Of a DNA stretch of 64,000 bases, positions 35,300 to 43,446 are shown piece after piece. The stretch's first letter is position 1. Every line of letters starts with the position of its first letter. The stretch comes from Mycobacterium sp. HUMS_12744610 (lineage in GTDB: Bacteria; Actinomycetota; Actinomycetes; Mycobacteriales; Mycobacteriaceae), in NCBI RefSeq assembly GCF_041206865.1, contig NZ_JBGEDP010000001.1:5890001-5954000 (forward strand). The letters run 5' to 3'. Below the pieces are notes generated by a model. It was not told the DNA's origin, made no database searches, and was given only the letters and a program-made list of their open reading frames with translations. Made by a program: the position numbers and the translations under genes.

Positions 35300-35314
35300 G
35301 GCGCCGCGGCGCCC
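35299..35314 (+). terminator. GC-palindrome terminator after SDR
   Basis: A 16-bp perfect palindrome (GGGCGCCG/CGGCGCCC) begins at the last base of the SDR stop codon and precedes the next promoter. Confidence 0.45.
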
Positions 35315-35323
35315 CGCTAGTAT

Positions 35324-35338
35324 AAGACGGACCGTCTT
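35324..35338. promoter_or_regulatory. TetR operator upstream of FadD (AAGACGG/CCGTCTT)
   Basis: AAGACGG and CCGTCTT are perfect arms around a single A, 29 bp from the FadD start. A closely related palindrome occurs at 41558-41581 beside a TetR gene, so one repressor probably reads both. Confidence 0.7.
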
Positions 35339-35367
35339 GTCTCGTTAACGTTGAGTAGGTGGCCCCG

Positions 35368-37005
35368 ATGACCGAGGACACGATTCAGGCGCTGCTGCGC
35401 AAGCGCATGTCGGATACGGCGGTGGCCGTCAAACACGCCGATTTGCAATGGGATTGGGACCGATACCTCGCCGAGGCGGCGGCCCGCGCGGCGGCCCTGA
35501 TCGCCGCCGCCGACCCGGAGCGGCCGTTGCACGTCGGCGCGCTGCTGGGCAACAACCCCGAGATGCTGAGCCAGATGGCGGCGGCCGGGCTCGGCGGCTA
35601 CGTGCTGTGCGGCCTGAACACCACCCGGCGCGGCGAGGCGCTGGCCGCCGACATCTCGCGCGCACACTGCCAGTTCGTCGTGACCGACGCCGAACACCGG
35701 CCGCTGCTGGACGGCCTGGACCTCGAGGGGACGCGGGTCCTGGACACCTCGACACCGCAGTGGGCCGAATTCGTCGCGGCCGCCGGTGAACTCGTCCCCC
35801 ATCGGCAGGTCACCGCGATGGACCCGTTCATGATGATCTTCACCTCCGGCACGAGCGGAAACCCCAAGGCCGTGCAGGTCTCCCACCTGATGGCCACGTT
35901 CGCCGGCCTCAACCTGGCCCAGCGCTTCGCCCTGACCGAGCGGGACACCTGCTATGTGTCCATGCCGCTGTTCCACTCCAACGCGGTGGTCGCGGGCTGG
36001 GCTCCCGCGGTGGTCTCCGGCGCGGCGATCGTGCCGGCGAAGTTCTCGGCGAGCAGCTTCCTCGACGACGTCCGCCGCTACGGCGCGACCTACATGAACT
36101 ACGTGGGCAAGCCGCTCGCCTACATCCTGGCCACCCCGGAACGCGACGACGACGCCGACAACCCGCTGCGCGTCGCCTTCGGTAACGAGGCCAACGACAA
36201 GGACATCGAGGAGTTCGCGCGCCGCTTCGGTGTCCAGGTCGAGGACGGCTTCGGCTCCACCGAGAACGCCGTCATGGTGATCCGCGAACCCGGCACGCCC
36301 AAGGGCTCGATCGGCCGGGGGGCCGAGGGGGTCGCGGTGTACAACAGCGACACCGTCACCGAGTGCGCGATCGCGCGGTTCGACGCCGACGGCGCGCTCG
36401 CCAACGCCGACGAGGCGATCGGCGAGCTGGTCAACACGACGGGTTCGGGCTTCTTCACCGGCTACTACAACGACCCAGACGCCAACGCCGAGCGCATGCG
36501 CCACGGCATGTACTGGTCGGGCGACCTCGCCTACAAGGACGCCGACGGCTGGATCTACCTGGCCGGGCGCACCGCCGACTGGATGCGGGTGGACGGCGAG
36601 AACCTGACCGCGGCGCCGATCGAACGGATCCTGTTGCGCCACGGCGCAATCAACCGCGTCGCGGTGTACGCCGTCCCGGACGAGCGCGTCGGCGACCAGG
36701 TGATGGCCGCGGTCGTGCTCAACGAAGGCCACACCCTCGACCCCGACTCGTTCGCGGCGTTCCTCGACGCCCAGCCCGACCTGTCACCCAAGGCCCGCCC
36801 GCGGTATGTCCGCATCGCCGCCGACCTGCCCAGCACCGCCACCCACAAGGTGCTCAAACGCCGGCTGATCGCCGATGGCACGACGATAGGCGAGGGCGAA
36901 ACGCTCTGGGAGCGCGAACCGCGCGGCACCGCCTACCGCAGCGCCGCACCTACTCCCGCGGCGCGCGGCGGCGGATCTGCCCCTTCGACCGCCGCACCCG
37001 TTTGA
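35368..37005 (+). CDS. FadD-type acyl-CoA synthetase (FadD1/FadD17-like)
   Basis: A 545-residue ligase from ATG at 35368 behind GTAGGTGG. ATP loop FTSGTSGNPKAVQVSH, adenine motif GFGSTENAV, and WSGDLAYKDADGWIYLAGR with the late lysine in THKVLKRR. The wording resembles FadD1/FadD17 of M. tuberculosis, which activate medium or sterol-derived acids, as I recall them. The last 25 residues (after about GTAYRS) are low-complexity Ala/Gly/Pro and overlap the antisense CaiB remnant, so the original stop was probably lost in the same rearrangement. It is divergent from nothing but shares its operator type with the minus-strand FadE operon. Confidence 0.88.
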   Translation: MTEDTIQALLRKRMSDTAVAVKHADLQWDWDRYLAEAAARAAALIAAADPERPLHVGALLGNNPEMLSQMAAAGLGGYVLCGLNTTRRGEALAADISRAHCQFVVTDAEHRPLLDGLDLEGTRVLDTSTPQWAEFVAAAGELVPHRQVTAMDPFMMIFTSGTSGNPKAVQVSHLMATFAGLNLAQRFALTERDTCYVSMPLFHSNAVVAGWAPAVVSGAAIVPAKFSASSFLDDVRRYGATYMNYVGKPLAYILATPERDDDADNPLRVAFGNEANDKDIEEFARRFGVQVEDGFGSTENAVMVIREPGTPKGSIGRGAEGVAVYNSDTVTECAIARFDADGALANADEAIGELVNTTGSGFFTGYYNDPDANAERMRHGMYWSGDLAYKDADGWIYLAGRTADWMRVDGENLTAAPIERILLRHGAINRVAVYAVPDERVGDQVMAAVVLNEGHTLDPDSFAAFLDAQPDLSPKARPRYVRIAADLPSTATHKVLKRRLIADGTTIGEGETLWEREPRGTAYRSAAPTPAARGGGSAPSTAAPV

Positions 37006-37469
37006 CCGGATCCCTGGCCGTGCCGCAGGCGATCTCGTCGCACAGTTGCGTGATGTTGGCGATGTCCGCGTACAGGCCGCGGATCGCGTAGTCCAGGACG
37101 GCGAAGGAGAAGCGCTCCCGTCGCGCCGAACGGCGTCACGGCCACCACCACCGCGGCCGGGCCGGTGTGGGCGGTGATGTCCTCGAGCGTCCACCCGTCG
37201 GTCAGGTCGGTGACCACGATGTCGGCGCCGGCCAGCAGCGCAGCGATCTGCCCCTCCTCGCGGCGCACGACCGAGCGCTTGCCGGCCGCGAGGTAGTCGA
37301 ACAGCGCTCCGGGCGCCCCGCCAGCCGACCAGCGGCGCATCGAATCTCCCTGTGGGGATTCGAGTTTGACGACGTCGGCCCCGGCGTCGGCGAACATCTT
37401 GCCGCAGTACGATGCGGCGATGCCGTTGGACGACTCCAGCACGCGCCAGTCGGCGAAGGGGGCCGTCAC
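36950..37469 (-). pseudogene. CaiB/BaiF CoA-transferase remnant joined to foreign C-terminal tail
   Basis: GTG at 37469 begins TAPFADWRVLESSNGIAAS and continues through the CaiB nucleotide-fold segment FADAGADVVKLESPQGDSMRRW. After TPFGATG near 37120 the frame breaks, and another coherent stretch, FSFAVLDYAIRGLYADIAN and RDPVKRVRRSKGQIRRR, runs in a different frame to a TAG at 36950. CaiB proteins are about 400 or 800 residues, so most is missing. The tail's origin is unknown to me. The 3' end overlaps the FadD gene. Confidence 0.65.
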
Positions 37470-37471
37470 GT

Positions 37472-37690
37472 TCAGTGGCCCAAAGTGGTCGCGCGTCCCG
37501 CGATCCCGGTCACCTCGGCCGTCACCGGCTGCGCTCCCTGTGCCCGCGAGGCGAATTGGGTCATGCGCGTCCAGGCGTCGCGGTCCCGCCGGCCGGCCCG
37601 GTGCCCGACGTGGGTGACCACGTCGACGTCGGTGGCCTGGGCGCGCAGGTACCCGGCCAGTCGGCGGGCTCGTAGCGCAGCATCGTGACG
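37472..37690 (-). pseudogene. Remnant of an unidentified gene between DUF35 and CaiB
   Basis: In the third frame, coherent high-GC3 coding runs GYLRAQATDVDVVTHVGHR, DAWTRMTQFASRAQGAQPV and ends GIAGRATTLGH with TGA at 37472, two bases before the CaiB GTG. It has no start and enters directly from the C-terminal end of the DUF35 gene. I read it as the 3' end of a lost operon member. Family not recognised. Confidence 0.4.
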
Positions 37691-38070
37691 TCGTGCTCGG
37701 GATAGTCGAAGAAGACCGGACGCACCCGCATCCCGACCCGCAGGCCGTCGGGATCGACGTTGACCATCTCGGTGGAAAGCCTCGGTCCCTCATCCCATTC
37801 GACGATGGCGAGCAGTTGCGGCACGGCGTCGGCGAAGTGCGGGCCGACGGGCCTGCGGGCCACCGTGTAGGTGTACAGCGTTCCCAGGCCCGAGATCTCG
37901 CACCACTCCAGGTCGCCGGCCAGGGTGCGCGGGGCGCGCACCCGGGGATAGAACACGTAGCTGCCCGACGACGGCGAATACTGGATGACGATGCGGTGCT
38001 GGGCCAGCGCGTCCCAAAACGGCGCAGTGGTAGGCGTTTTGACCGGCATCGGCCGTTCGAAGGTGGTCAC
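37561..38070 (-). CDS. DUF35 OB-fold protein (thiolase partner), C-terminus altered
   Basis: GTG at 38070. Residues 1-140 are a normal DUF35 protein: YSPSSGSYVFYPRVRAP at the usual rubredoxin-like region (its zinc cysteines are absent, one Cys remains in EWCEISG), then the OB fold with TYTVARRPVGPHFADAVP. Such proteins pair with thiolase-like Ltp proteins and govern acyl-CoA aldolase or thiolase activity, as ChsH2-Ltp2 does in steroid side-chain removal. The last 30 residues after RYEPAD run out of frame through a neighbouring remnant, so the true stop has been lost. The thiolase-fold gene ends 6 bp upstream. Confidence 0.75.
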   Translation of the reverse strand: MTTFERPMPVKTPTTAPFWDALAQHRIVIQYSPSSGSYVFYPRVRAPRTLAGDLEWCEISGLGTLYTYTVARRPVGPHFADAVPQLLAIVEWDEGPRLSTEMVNVDPDGLRVGMRVRPVFFDYPEHDVTMLRYEPADWPGTCAPRPPTSTWSPTSGTGPAGGTATPGRA

Positions 38071-38076
38071 GTTCGA

Positions 38077-39285
38077 TCAGTCTCCCTGCAGGACGAGCGT
38101 GGTCTGCTCCGAAAGGATTCCGCCGTTGCCCGACACGAAGGCGCGGTTGCAGTCGGCGACCTGCGCCGCCCCCGCGCGGCCCATGATCTGGCGGGTGGCG
38201 TCGCAGACGTGGTGCATCCCCCCGGCCAGGCCCGCCTGGCCGAAACCCAGTTGCCCGCCGGCGGTGTTGAGCGGGAAGTCGCCGCGAAACGTCAGGTCGT
38301 GCTCGGCGACGAACCGCATGCCGGTGCCCTTCGGGCAGAACCCCGCGTCCTCCAGCGACAGCAGCACGGTGATCGTGTAGCAGTCGTAGATCGAGACCAT
38401 GTCCATCTCCTCGCGCGCGAGACCGGCCATGGCGAAGGCGGTGTCGGCCGCCGCGGCGATCGGGGTGTGCAGCAGGTCCTCGGCATAGGTGGGGGTCTTG
38501 AACGGCACGTGCTCCCCGAACCCCTTGATCCACACCGGGCGGTTTCGGGCCCGTCCGGCCAGGTCGGCGTTGGCGACCACCACGGCGGCGCCCCCCACGC
38601 ACGGCATGACGATCTCCAGCATGTGCAGCGGGTCGGCGATCACCGGACTGGCCAGCACGTCGGCGACGGTGAGCGGCTTGTCCTTCCAGATCGCGCCGTC
38701 GGTGTGGTTGGCGTTCACCCGCTGGTCGACGACGATCTTGGCCATCGCCCGCTCGTCGTAGCCGTAGACCGCCGCGTACCGCGTCGCCACCTGGCCGTAG
38801 GGTCCGTTCTGCCCCAGGTTTCCGTACGGGATCTCGAATTCGGCCTGCGGCGAGCCGTATTGGTTGCTCGACGAACCGAAGAACATCGCGTCCACCACCG
38901 GCCTGGGCTTCTTCTCCGACGACGGCGTGATGTAGCGGGCCGGCAGCGCACACAGCACCGCGTCGCAGATGCCGAGCTCGATCGCGGCGGCGGCCCGCCA
39001 GACCATGGCTGCGGCGCTGGCCCCGCCCAGGTCGACCAGTTCGGCGAATCGCGCACCGACGCCGAGGTATTCGGCGACGGTTGACGGCACGAAGATCTGC
39101 GACTCGGCCAGGTGTGACGTCGCGATGCCGTTCACGGTCGTGGCCGGCAGGCCCGCGTCGTCGAGCGCCGCCGCGGCCAGTTCGGCCCACTGCTCGAGCA
39201 CGAACGGCGCGGGTGATGCCTTGTTGAGCCGCTCGGGGGGAAGCTCGACGTATCCGACGATCGCCGCTTCGCCGCGTAATCCCAT
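38077..39285 (-). CDS. Thiolase-fold lipid-transfer (Ltp) protein
   Basis: A 402-residue thiolase-superfamily protein of the Ltp/SCP-x group. It has the early AAIVGYVELPP strand, a central IYDCYTITVLLSLE segment with the tyrosines used by Ltp2-type retro-aldolases, and NTAGGQLGFGQAGLAGG in place of the usual GHP motif. The classical nucleophilic Cys of thiolases is not evident. Together with DUF35 it probably cleaves or transfers an acyl-CoA side chain. Located 8 bp after the tandem FadE gene in one operon. Confidence 0.85.
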   Translation of the reverse strand: MGLRGEAAIVGYVELPPERLNKASPAPFVLEQWAELAAAALDDAGLPATTVNGIATSHLAESQIFVPSTVAEYLGVGARFAELVDLGGASAAAMVWRAAAAIELGICDAVLCALPARYITPSSEKKPRPVVDAMFFGSSSNQYGSPQAEFEIPYGNLGQNGPYGQVATRYAAVYGYDERAMAKIVVDQRVNANHTDGAIWKDKPLTVADVLASPVIADPLHMLEIVMPCVGGAAVVVANADLAGRARNRPVWIKGFGEHVPFKTPTYAEDLLHTPIAAAADTAFAMAGLAREEMDMVSIYDCYTITVLLSLEDAGFCPKGTGMRFVAEHDLTFRGDFPLNTAGGQLGFGQAGLAGGMHHVCDATRQIMGRAGAAQVADCNRAFVSGNGGILSEQTTLVLQGD

Positions 39286-39293
39286 GGCGTCGC

Positions 39294-41549
39294 CTACTTT
39301 CGGGGTAGTCCGAGGATCATCTGCGCGATGATGTTCAGTTGGATCTCCCGGGTGCCGCCGCCGATCAACTCGGCGGGCAGATGCAGGTAGCGCTCCACGA
39401 TGTCGGGGTCGGAGTCGGCGACCATCGCCGCGCGGCCGGTCAGCTGCAGCGTGGCCCCGAACGTCCTGCGCAGCAACACGTTCATCGCCACCTTGGCGAT
39501 GCTCGACGCCGGGCCGGAGGCCTCGCCGCCGAGCAGGCGGATGGTCTCGCGGACACCGAGGGCCTTGATCGCGTTGGTGTAGGCGTCGAGCTCGCCGAGG
39601 GCGCGCAGCGCGTCGTCGCGGTCGGGTCCCGGCTCGGCGGCGAGCCGGCGCAGCGCGGCCGCCCGGTCGAACTTGACGTAACCGCTGATGGCCGTGCGCT
39701 CTTCGGCCATGGTGGAGATCGCGAGGTTCCAGCCGTCGGTGGGCCCGCCGAGCAACATTTCGTCCGGGACGAAGACGTCGTCGAGGAACACTTCGTTGAA
39801 GTGCGCCTGCCCGGTGGCCGTTTTGATCGGCTGGATTTCGATACCGGGCGACCGCATGTCCAGGATGAAGTAACCGATACCACGGTGCTTGCCGGCTTCG
39901 GGGTCGGTACGCGCCAGCAGGGCGCCAAGGTCGGCGTACTGCGCCAACGACGTCCAGATTTTATGGCCGTTGATCCGCCATCCGCCGTCGACCTTGGCTG
40001 CCCGGGTGGCCAGCGACGCGAGATCGGAGCCGGCACCCGGCTCACTGAACAGCTGGCACCAATGAATCTCACCGCGTAGGGTCGGCGGAATCAGCTTTTC
40101 TTGCAGATTTTTCGGTCCGGCGGCCAGCACCGAGGGCAGGATCCACTCGGCGATGTTGAGCGACGTCCGGACCAGCCCGGGTCGCCTGGCGAACTCTTCG
40201 TCGATGATGAGCTGCTTGAGGGGGCCCGCATCGACGCCCCACGGCGCCGGCCAGTGCGGCGCAATCAGGCCGGCATCGGCCAGCAAGGTGCGCTGGGGCC
40301 CGGAGGCCTGGTCCGGGTAGTCGCCGTGCGGTGCCGGCGTGTCGTTGCGCAACTGCATTGCGGCATCGAGGGTCTCGGCCACCCACGACCGGAACTCCGC
40401 TTCCGCGGCACCCAGGTCGACGGACATGTCGCGTTGCCGCGTGCAGGTCAGCTCCCCCAGCCGCCTGGCCCAGCGGTTGGCCGGGCCGATCGACGCGGCC
40501 AGGCTGATCGCCCGCCGCCAGTACAGGTGCAGGTCGTGTTCCCAGGTGAAACCGATCGCGCCGAACATCGTGAGCGTGTCGAGCACCAGATCGGGCGCCG
40601 GCGAGATCGCCATCACCGCGGCCCCGGCGGCGGCGATCCGGTGCTGCTCGAGGGGTTCGTCGACCGCCCGCATCGCATCCCAGGCCGCCGCAGTCGCCAG
40701 TTCGCTGTTGACCAAAAGCATCGCCGCGTTGTGCTGCAGCGCCTGGAAAGTCCCGATCACCTTGCCGAACTGCTCCCGGGTCCGCAGGTGCGCGGTGACC
40801 GCCTCGACGCACCACTGGGTGATACCGGCCGTCATGCTCGCCACCAGGCTCACCGCGACACAGCGCGCCCGGCCCGCGTCGATGCCGGTCAGCACCGCGG
40901 AAGCGGCGTAATCGGTCAGCCGCAGCACCCCGACGTCGCCGACCAGGTCGGTCCCCGAGACGGGTTCAATAGCGGCCGTAGGTGTTTCGGGCTCGATGAG
41001 CGCCCAGACGACGTCGTCGTCCGGGGTGCGGGCGCCCGCCAGGATCGTCCGGGCCGCGCAGACGCCGGCGGTGACCGCCGACGTTCCCGTGACGAGCCAG
41101 CCGCTGCCGTCGGCGCGGGCGCGCAGATCGCCGTCGCCGGGAAGGACGACCGCCGCGGGCCGGCCGGCCACGAGATCGCGCAGCAGGGAGTCGGCGGCCG
41201 GCGCCGGATCGGCCAGCAGCGCAACGGCGCCCGTCGTCACCGTCGCCAGCAACGGCCCGGGCAGCAGCGTCTTGCCCGCCGATTCCAGCACGCACGCCGC
41301 GTCGATCAGCCGACCGCCCTGCCCGCCGAGCCGCTCCGGCAGATGCACCGCGTGAAAGCCGTTCGTCACCAGGGCGTCCCACCATGCCGGCAGCTCACCG
41401 GCCGCCAGTGCGCCGAAGCCGGCGCGTGTCTCGGCGATGGGGGCGTGCCGCCCGGCGAACCGCCCGACGGCGTCGGAGAGCTCCTGCTGTTCCGGGGTCA
41501 GTCCGAGCGTCATGACAACGTGTTCTGCGTGAGCCGCACGGACTGCCAT
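39294..41549 (-). CDS. Tandem acyl-CoA dehydrogenase fusion (FadE6-like, 751 aa)
   Basis: Two acyl-CoA dehydrogenase domains in one chain. The first (to about 370) contains TREQFGKVIGTFQALQH and GAIGFTWEHDLHLYWRR; the second has LFSEPGAGSDLASL, the flavin-binding DGWRINGHK-type strand and LIGGGTREIQLN. Neither tail shows the classic YEGT catalytic glutamate, as in FadE chains whose base lies elsewhere. Size matches mycobacterial fusions such as FadE6. ATG at 41549 lies only one base after GGAGGG, so ATG at 41513 (MTLGLTPEQQEL) is a fair alternative. First gene of an operon with Ltp, DUF35 and CaiB. Confidence 0.86.
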   Translation of the reverse strand: MAVRAAHAEHVVMTLGLTPEQQELSDAVGRFAGRHAPIAETRAGFGALAAGELPAWWDALVTNGFHAVHLPERLGGQGGRLIDAACVLESAGKTLLPGPLLATVTTGAVALLADPAPAADSLLRDLVAGRPAAVVLPGDGDLRARADGSGWLVTGTSAVTAGVCAARTILAGARTPDDDVVWALIEPETPTAAIEPVSGTDLVGDVGVLRLTDYAASAVLTGIDAGRARCVAVSLVASMTAGITQWCVEAVTAHLRTREQFGKVIGTFQALQHNAAMLLVNSELATAAAWDAMRAVDEPLEQHRIAAAGAAVMAISPAPDLVLDTLTMFGAIGFTWEHDLHLYWRRAISLAASIGPANRWARRLGELTCTRQRDMSVDLGAAEAEFRSWVAETLDAAMQLRNDTPAPHGDYPDQASGPQRTLLADAGLIAPHWPAPWGVDAGPLKQLIIDEEFARRPGLVRTSLNIAEWILPSVLAAGPKNLQEKLIPPTLRGEIHWCQLFSEPGAGSDLASLATRAAKVDGGWRINGHKIWTSLAQYADLGALLARTDPEAGKHRGIGYFILDMRSPGIEIQPIKTATGQAHFNEVFLDDVFVPDEMLLGGPTDGWNLAISTMAEERTAISGYVKFDRAAALRRLAAEPGPDRDDALRALGELDAYTNAIKALGVRETIRLLGGEASGPASSIAKVAMNVLLRRTFGATLQLTGRAAMVADSDPDIVERYLHLPAELIGGGTREIQLNIIAQMILGLPRK

Positions 41550-41557
41550 CCCTCCTT

Positions 41558-41581
41558 ACAAGACGAACCGTCTCGTCTTGT
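41558..41581. promoter_or_regulatory. TetR operator between FadE operon and TetR gene
   Basis: ACAAGACGA (41558-41566) pairs with TCGTCTTGT (41573-41581), with a nested AGACG-AAC-CGTCT core. It matches the palindrome at 35324-35338 and lies just upstream of the FadE SD. Confidence 0.72.
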
Positions 41582-41629
41582 GGCAGACTACGGGGTGGGC
41601 CATGATCTGTAAAGCGGGAGGATCACCGG

Positions 41630-42238
41630 ATGCGAGCCGATCTCAGCCGGGCCGACCCGCCGCGCCGCCGCAGCGAGAAGTCGCGCACCGCCATCGTCAC
41701 CGCCACGCGGGAGCTGTTGATGGAGCGCGGGTTCGACGGCCTGACCATCGAGGCGGTCGCGGCCCGGGCCGGAGTGGGAAAGCAGACGATCTATCGCTGG
41801 TGGCCCAGCCGTCCTGCACTTGTCGCCGACGTCGTCCTCGAAGACGCCGACAGGATTCTCGCGTCGGTCGACCACACCGCCGACCTGGCCGCCGACCTCG
41901 TCGGGTGGGTGCACAAGCTCGCCGCGGCCCTGACCACGTCCCGCGGGTCGGCGATGCTGCGCATCCTGACCGTCGCGGGCATCGAACACGAGGACACCGC
42001 CGTCAAGTTGCGGGCCGGCTTCAGCTCACCACTGCACGAAAGTGTCCGGGCACGGCTGCTGGCGCACGGCGCCGACGAGGCGACCGCCGAGTCCGCCGCC
42101 GACGCCATCGTCGGGGGCGTGGTGTACCCGATACTTTCTGACGCCCAGGCGTATTCGCTGTCCCGGGCCGAACTGACGGCCCGCCTCATCGTCGGGGCAC
42201 TCGGGCTCGAACCGGCACCGGGTTCGCCGGGCGGGTAA
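41630..42238 (+). CDS. TetR family regulator of the FadD/FadE cluster
   Basis: A 202-residue regulator, ATG at 41630 with GGGAGGA upstream. Helix-turn-helix [27 protein letters not shown], a wording typical of AcrR-like TetR proteins with a YRWW helix. It is divergent from the FadE operon and borders the 41558-41581 palindrome. A second copy of that site precedes the FadD at 35368, so it most likely controls both. The inducer is presumably an acyl-CoA or the parent acid. Confidence 0.88.
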   Translation: MRADLSRADPPRRRSEKSRTAIVTATRELLMERGFDGLTIEAVAARAGVGKQTIYRWWPSRPALVADVVLEDADRILASVDHTADLAADLVGWVHKLAAALTTSRGSAMLRILTVAGIEHEDTAVKLRAGFSSPLHESVRARLLAHGADEATAESAADAIVGGVVYPILSDAQAYSLSRAELTARLIVGALGLEPAPGSPGG

Positions 42239-42353
42239 GCTCGCGGCACAGTGGTCGAGCACAGTGACGGAGCTTCCCCGGCGCGGACGGTGCCGCCGCC
42301 CCGGCGGGCGTTGGCGGTGAAACCTCCAGCGCGGCAACGGTTCAGGACTCGCC

Positions 42354-43433
42354 GTGGATGAAGAGTGCCTGAAGCTGAGCACGTATCTGGCCGAACGCCG
42401 CCGCACCGACGACGGATTCGTCTCGGATGTGCTGCTGGGCCTCTACCAACGGCGCGGCGTCGCCAGCAGCGTGCTGTTGCGCGGGGTCGGCGGCTTCGGG
42501 ACGGGCCGCCACTACCGCTCCGACCAGTCCCTGACGCTCTCGGAGGACCCGCCCGTGCTGATCACGGCGGTGGACAGCAGGCCCACGATCGAAGGGCTCC
42601 TCGACGACGTGCTCGCGGTCAAGCAACGCGGGCTGGTCACCCTCGAACGGGCGCGGTTGCTGCGCGGGGAGATCGAGCCGCTGGAACTCGGCGACGCGTT
42701 TCCCGAGGCGGTCAAGCTGACGATCCACCTGGGCCGCAAGGAACGCGTCTACGGGGTTCCGGCCTACATCGCGATCTGCGATCTGATGCACCGGCGCCAC
42801 ATCGCCGGAGCCTCGGTGTTCCTGGGTGTCGACGGCGTCGCGCACGGGCAGCGGCAGCGGGCGCGGTTCTTCGCCCTCAACGCCGACGTGCCCCTGATGG
42901 TCGTGGCCGTGGGGTCCGGCGAGCTGATCGGCCGCGTGCTGCCCGAGCTCGGCGGCCTGCTCGAGCACCCGATGATCACGCTCGAGCGGGTGCGCGTGTG
43001 CAAGCGGGACGGGGCGTTGCTGGAACCGCCGCACGCCCTGCCGAAGGCCGACGGGCACGGCCTGCCGCTGTGGCAGAAGCTGTCGGTGTACACCTCCGAG
43101 TCGGCGCGCCGCGGCGGCGTGCCGATTCACCGGGCGCTGGTCCAGCGGCTCTGGCGGCGCAAGACGCCCGACGGCGCGACGGTGCTGCGCGGCATCTGGG
43201 GCTTTCACGGCAACCATCCGCCGCACGGCGACAAGGTGCTAGCCCTGGGCCGCCGCGTCCCCGTCGTCACCACCATCATCGACACCCCGGCCAACATCGC
43301 CGAATCCTTCGAGGTGGTCGACGAGCTGACCCGCGAAGACGGGCTGGTGACCAGCGAGATGGTGCCCGCATTGGTCTCCGACGAGCGCGATGCCCGCCAG
43401 GGCCGGCCGCCGATTGCCGACCACCGCTACTGA
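42354..43433 (+). CDS. Triple DUF190 (PII-like) domain protein
   Basis: A 359-residue protein, GTG start at 42354, made of three tandem DUF190 units (about residues 1-110, 118-230, 238-345). Each repeats the same plan: a KLS/KLT strand with a tyrosine or histidine, a helix ending in a GVASSVLLRGVGGFG-like turn (unit 2 IAGASVFLGVDGVAHG, unit 3 GATVLRGIWGFHGN), then a PVLITAVD-type strand. DUF190 proteins adopt a PII-like trimer fold and often lie beside crcB fluoride channels; none is here. A single chain could form a pseudo-trimer. Role unknown. Confidence 0.85.
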   Translation: MDEECLKLSTYLAERRRTDDGFVSDVLLGLYQRRGVASSVLLRGVGGFGTGRHYRSDQSLTLSEDPPVLITAVDSRPTIEGLLDDVLAVKQRGLVTLERARLLRGEIEPLELGDAFPEAVKLTIHLGRKERVYGVPAYIAICDLMHRRHIAGASVFLGVDGVAHGQRQRARFFALNADVPLMVVAVGSGELIGRVLPELGGLLEHPMITLERVRVCKRDGALLEPPHALPKADGHGLPLWQKLSVYTSESARRGGVPIHRALVQRLWRRKTPDGATVLRGIWGFHGNHPPHGDKVLALGRRVPVVTTIIDTPANIAESFEVVDELTREDGLVTSEMVPALVSDERDARQGRPPIADHRY

Positions 43434-43446
43434 GCCCGCGGGCTCA
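43431..43446. terminator. Palindrome carrying both convergent stop codons
   Basis: TGAGCCCG/CGGGCTCA is a perfect 16-bp palindrome. Its two ends are the TGA stop codons of the DUF190 gene and, on the other strand, of the aldolase gene. It can act as a terminator in both directions. Confidence 0.55.

Noticed and set aside
37472..37474. A possible MaoC or P450 identity for the remnant between DUF35 and CaiB
   Set aside because: The 60 or so residues that remain show no motif of either family.
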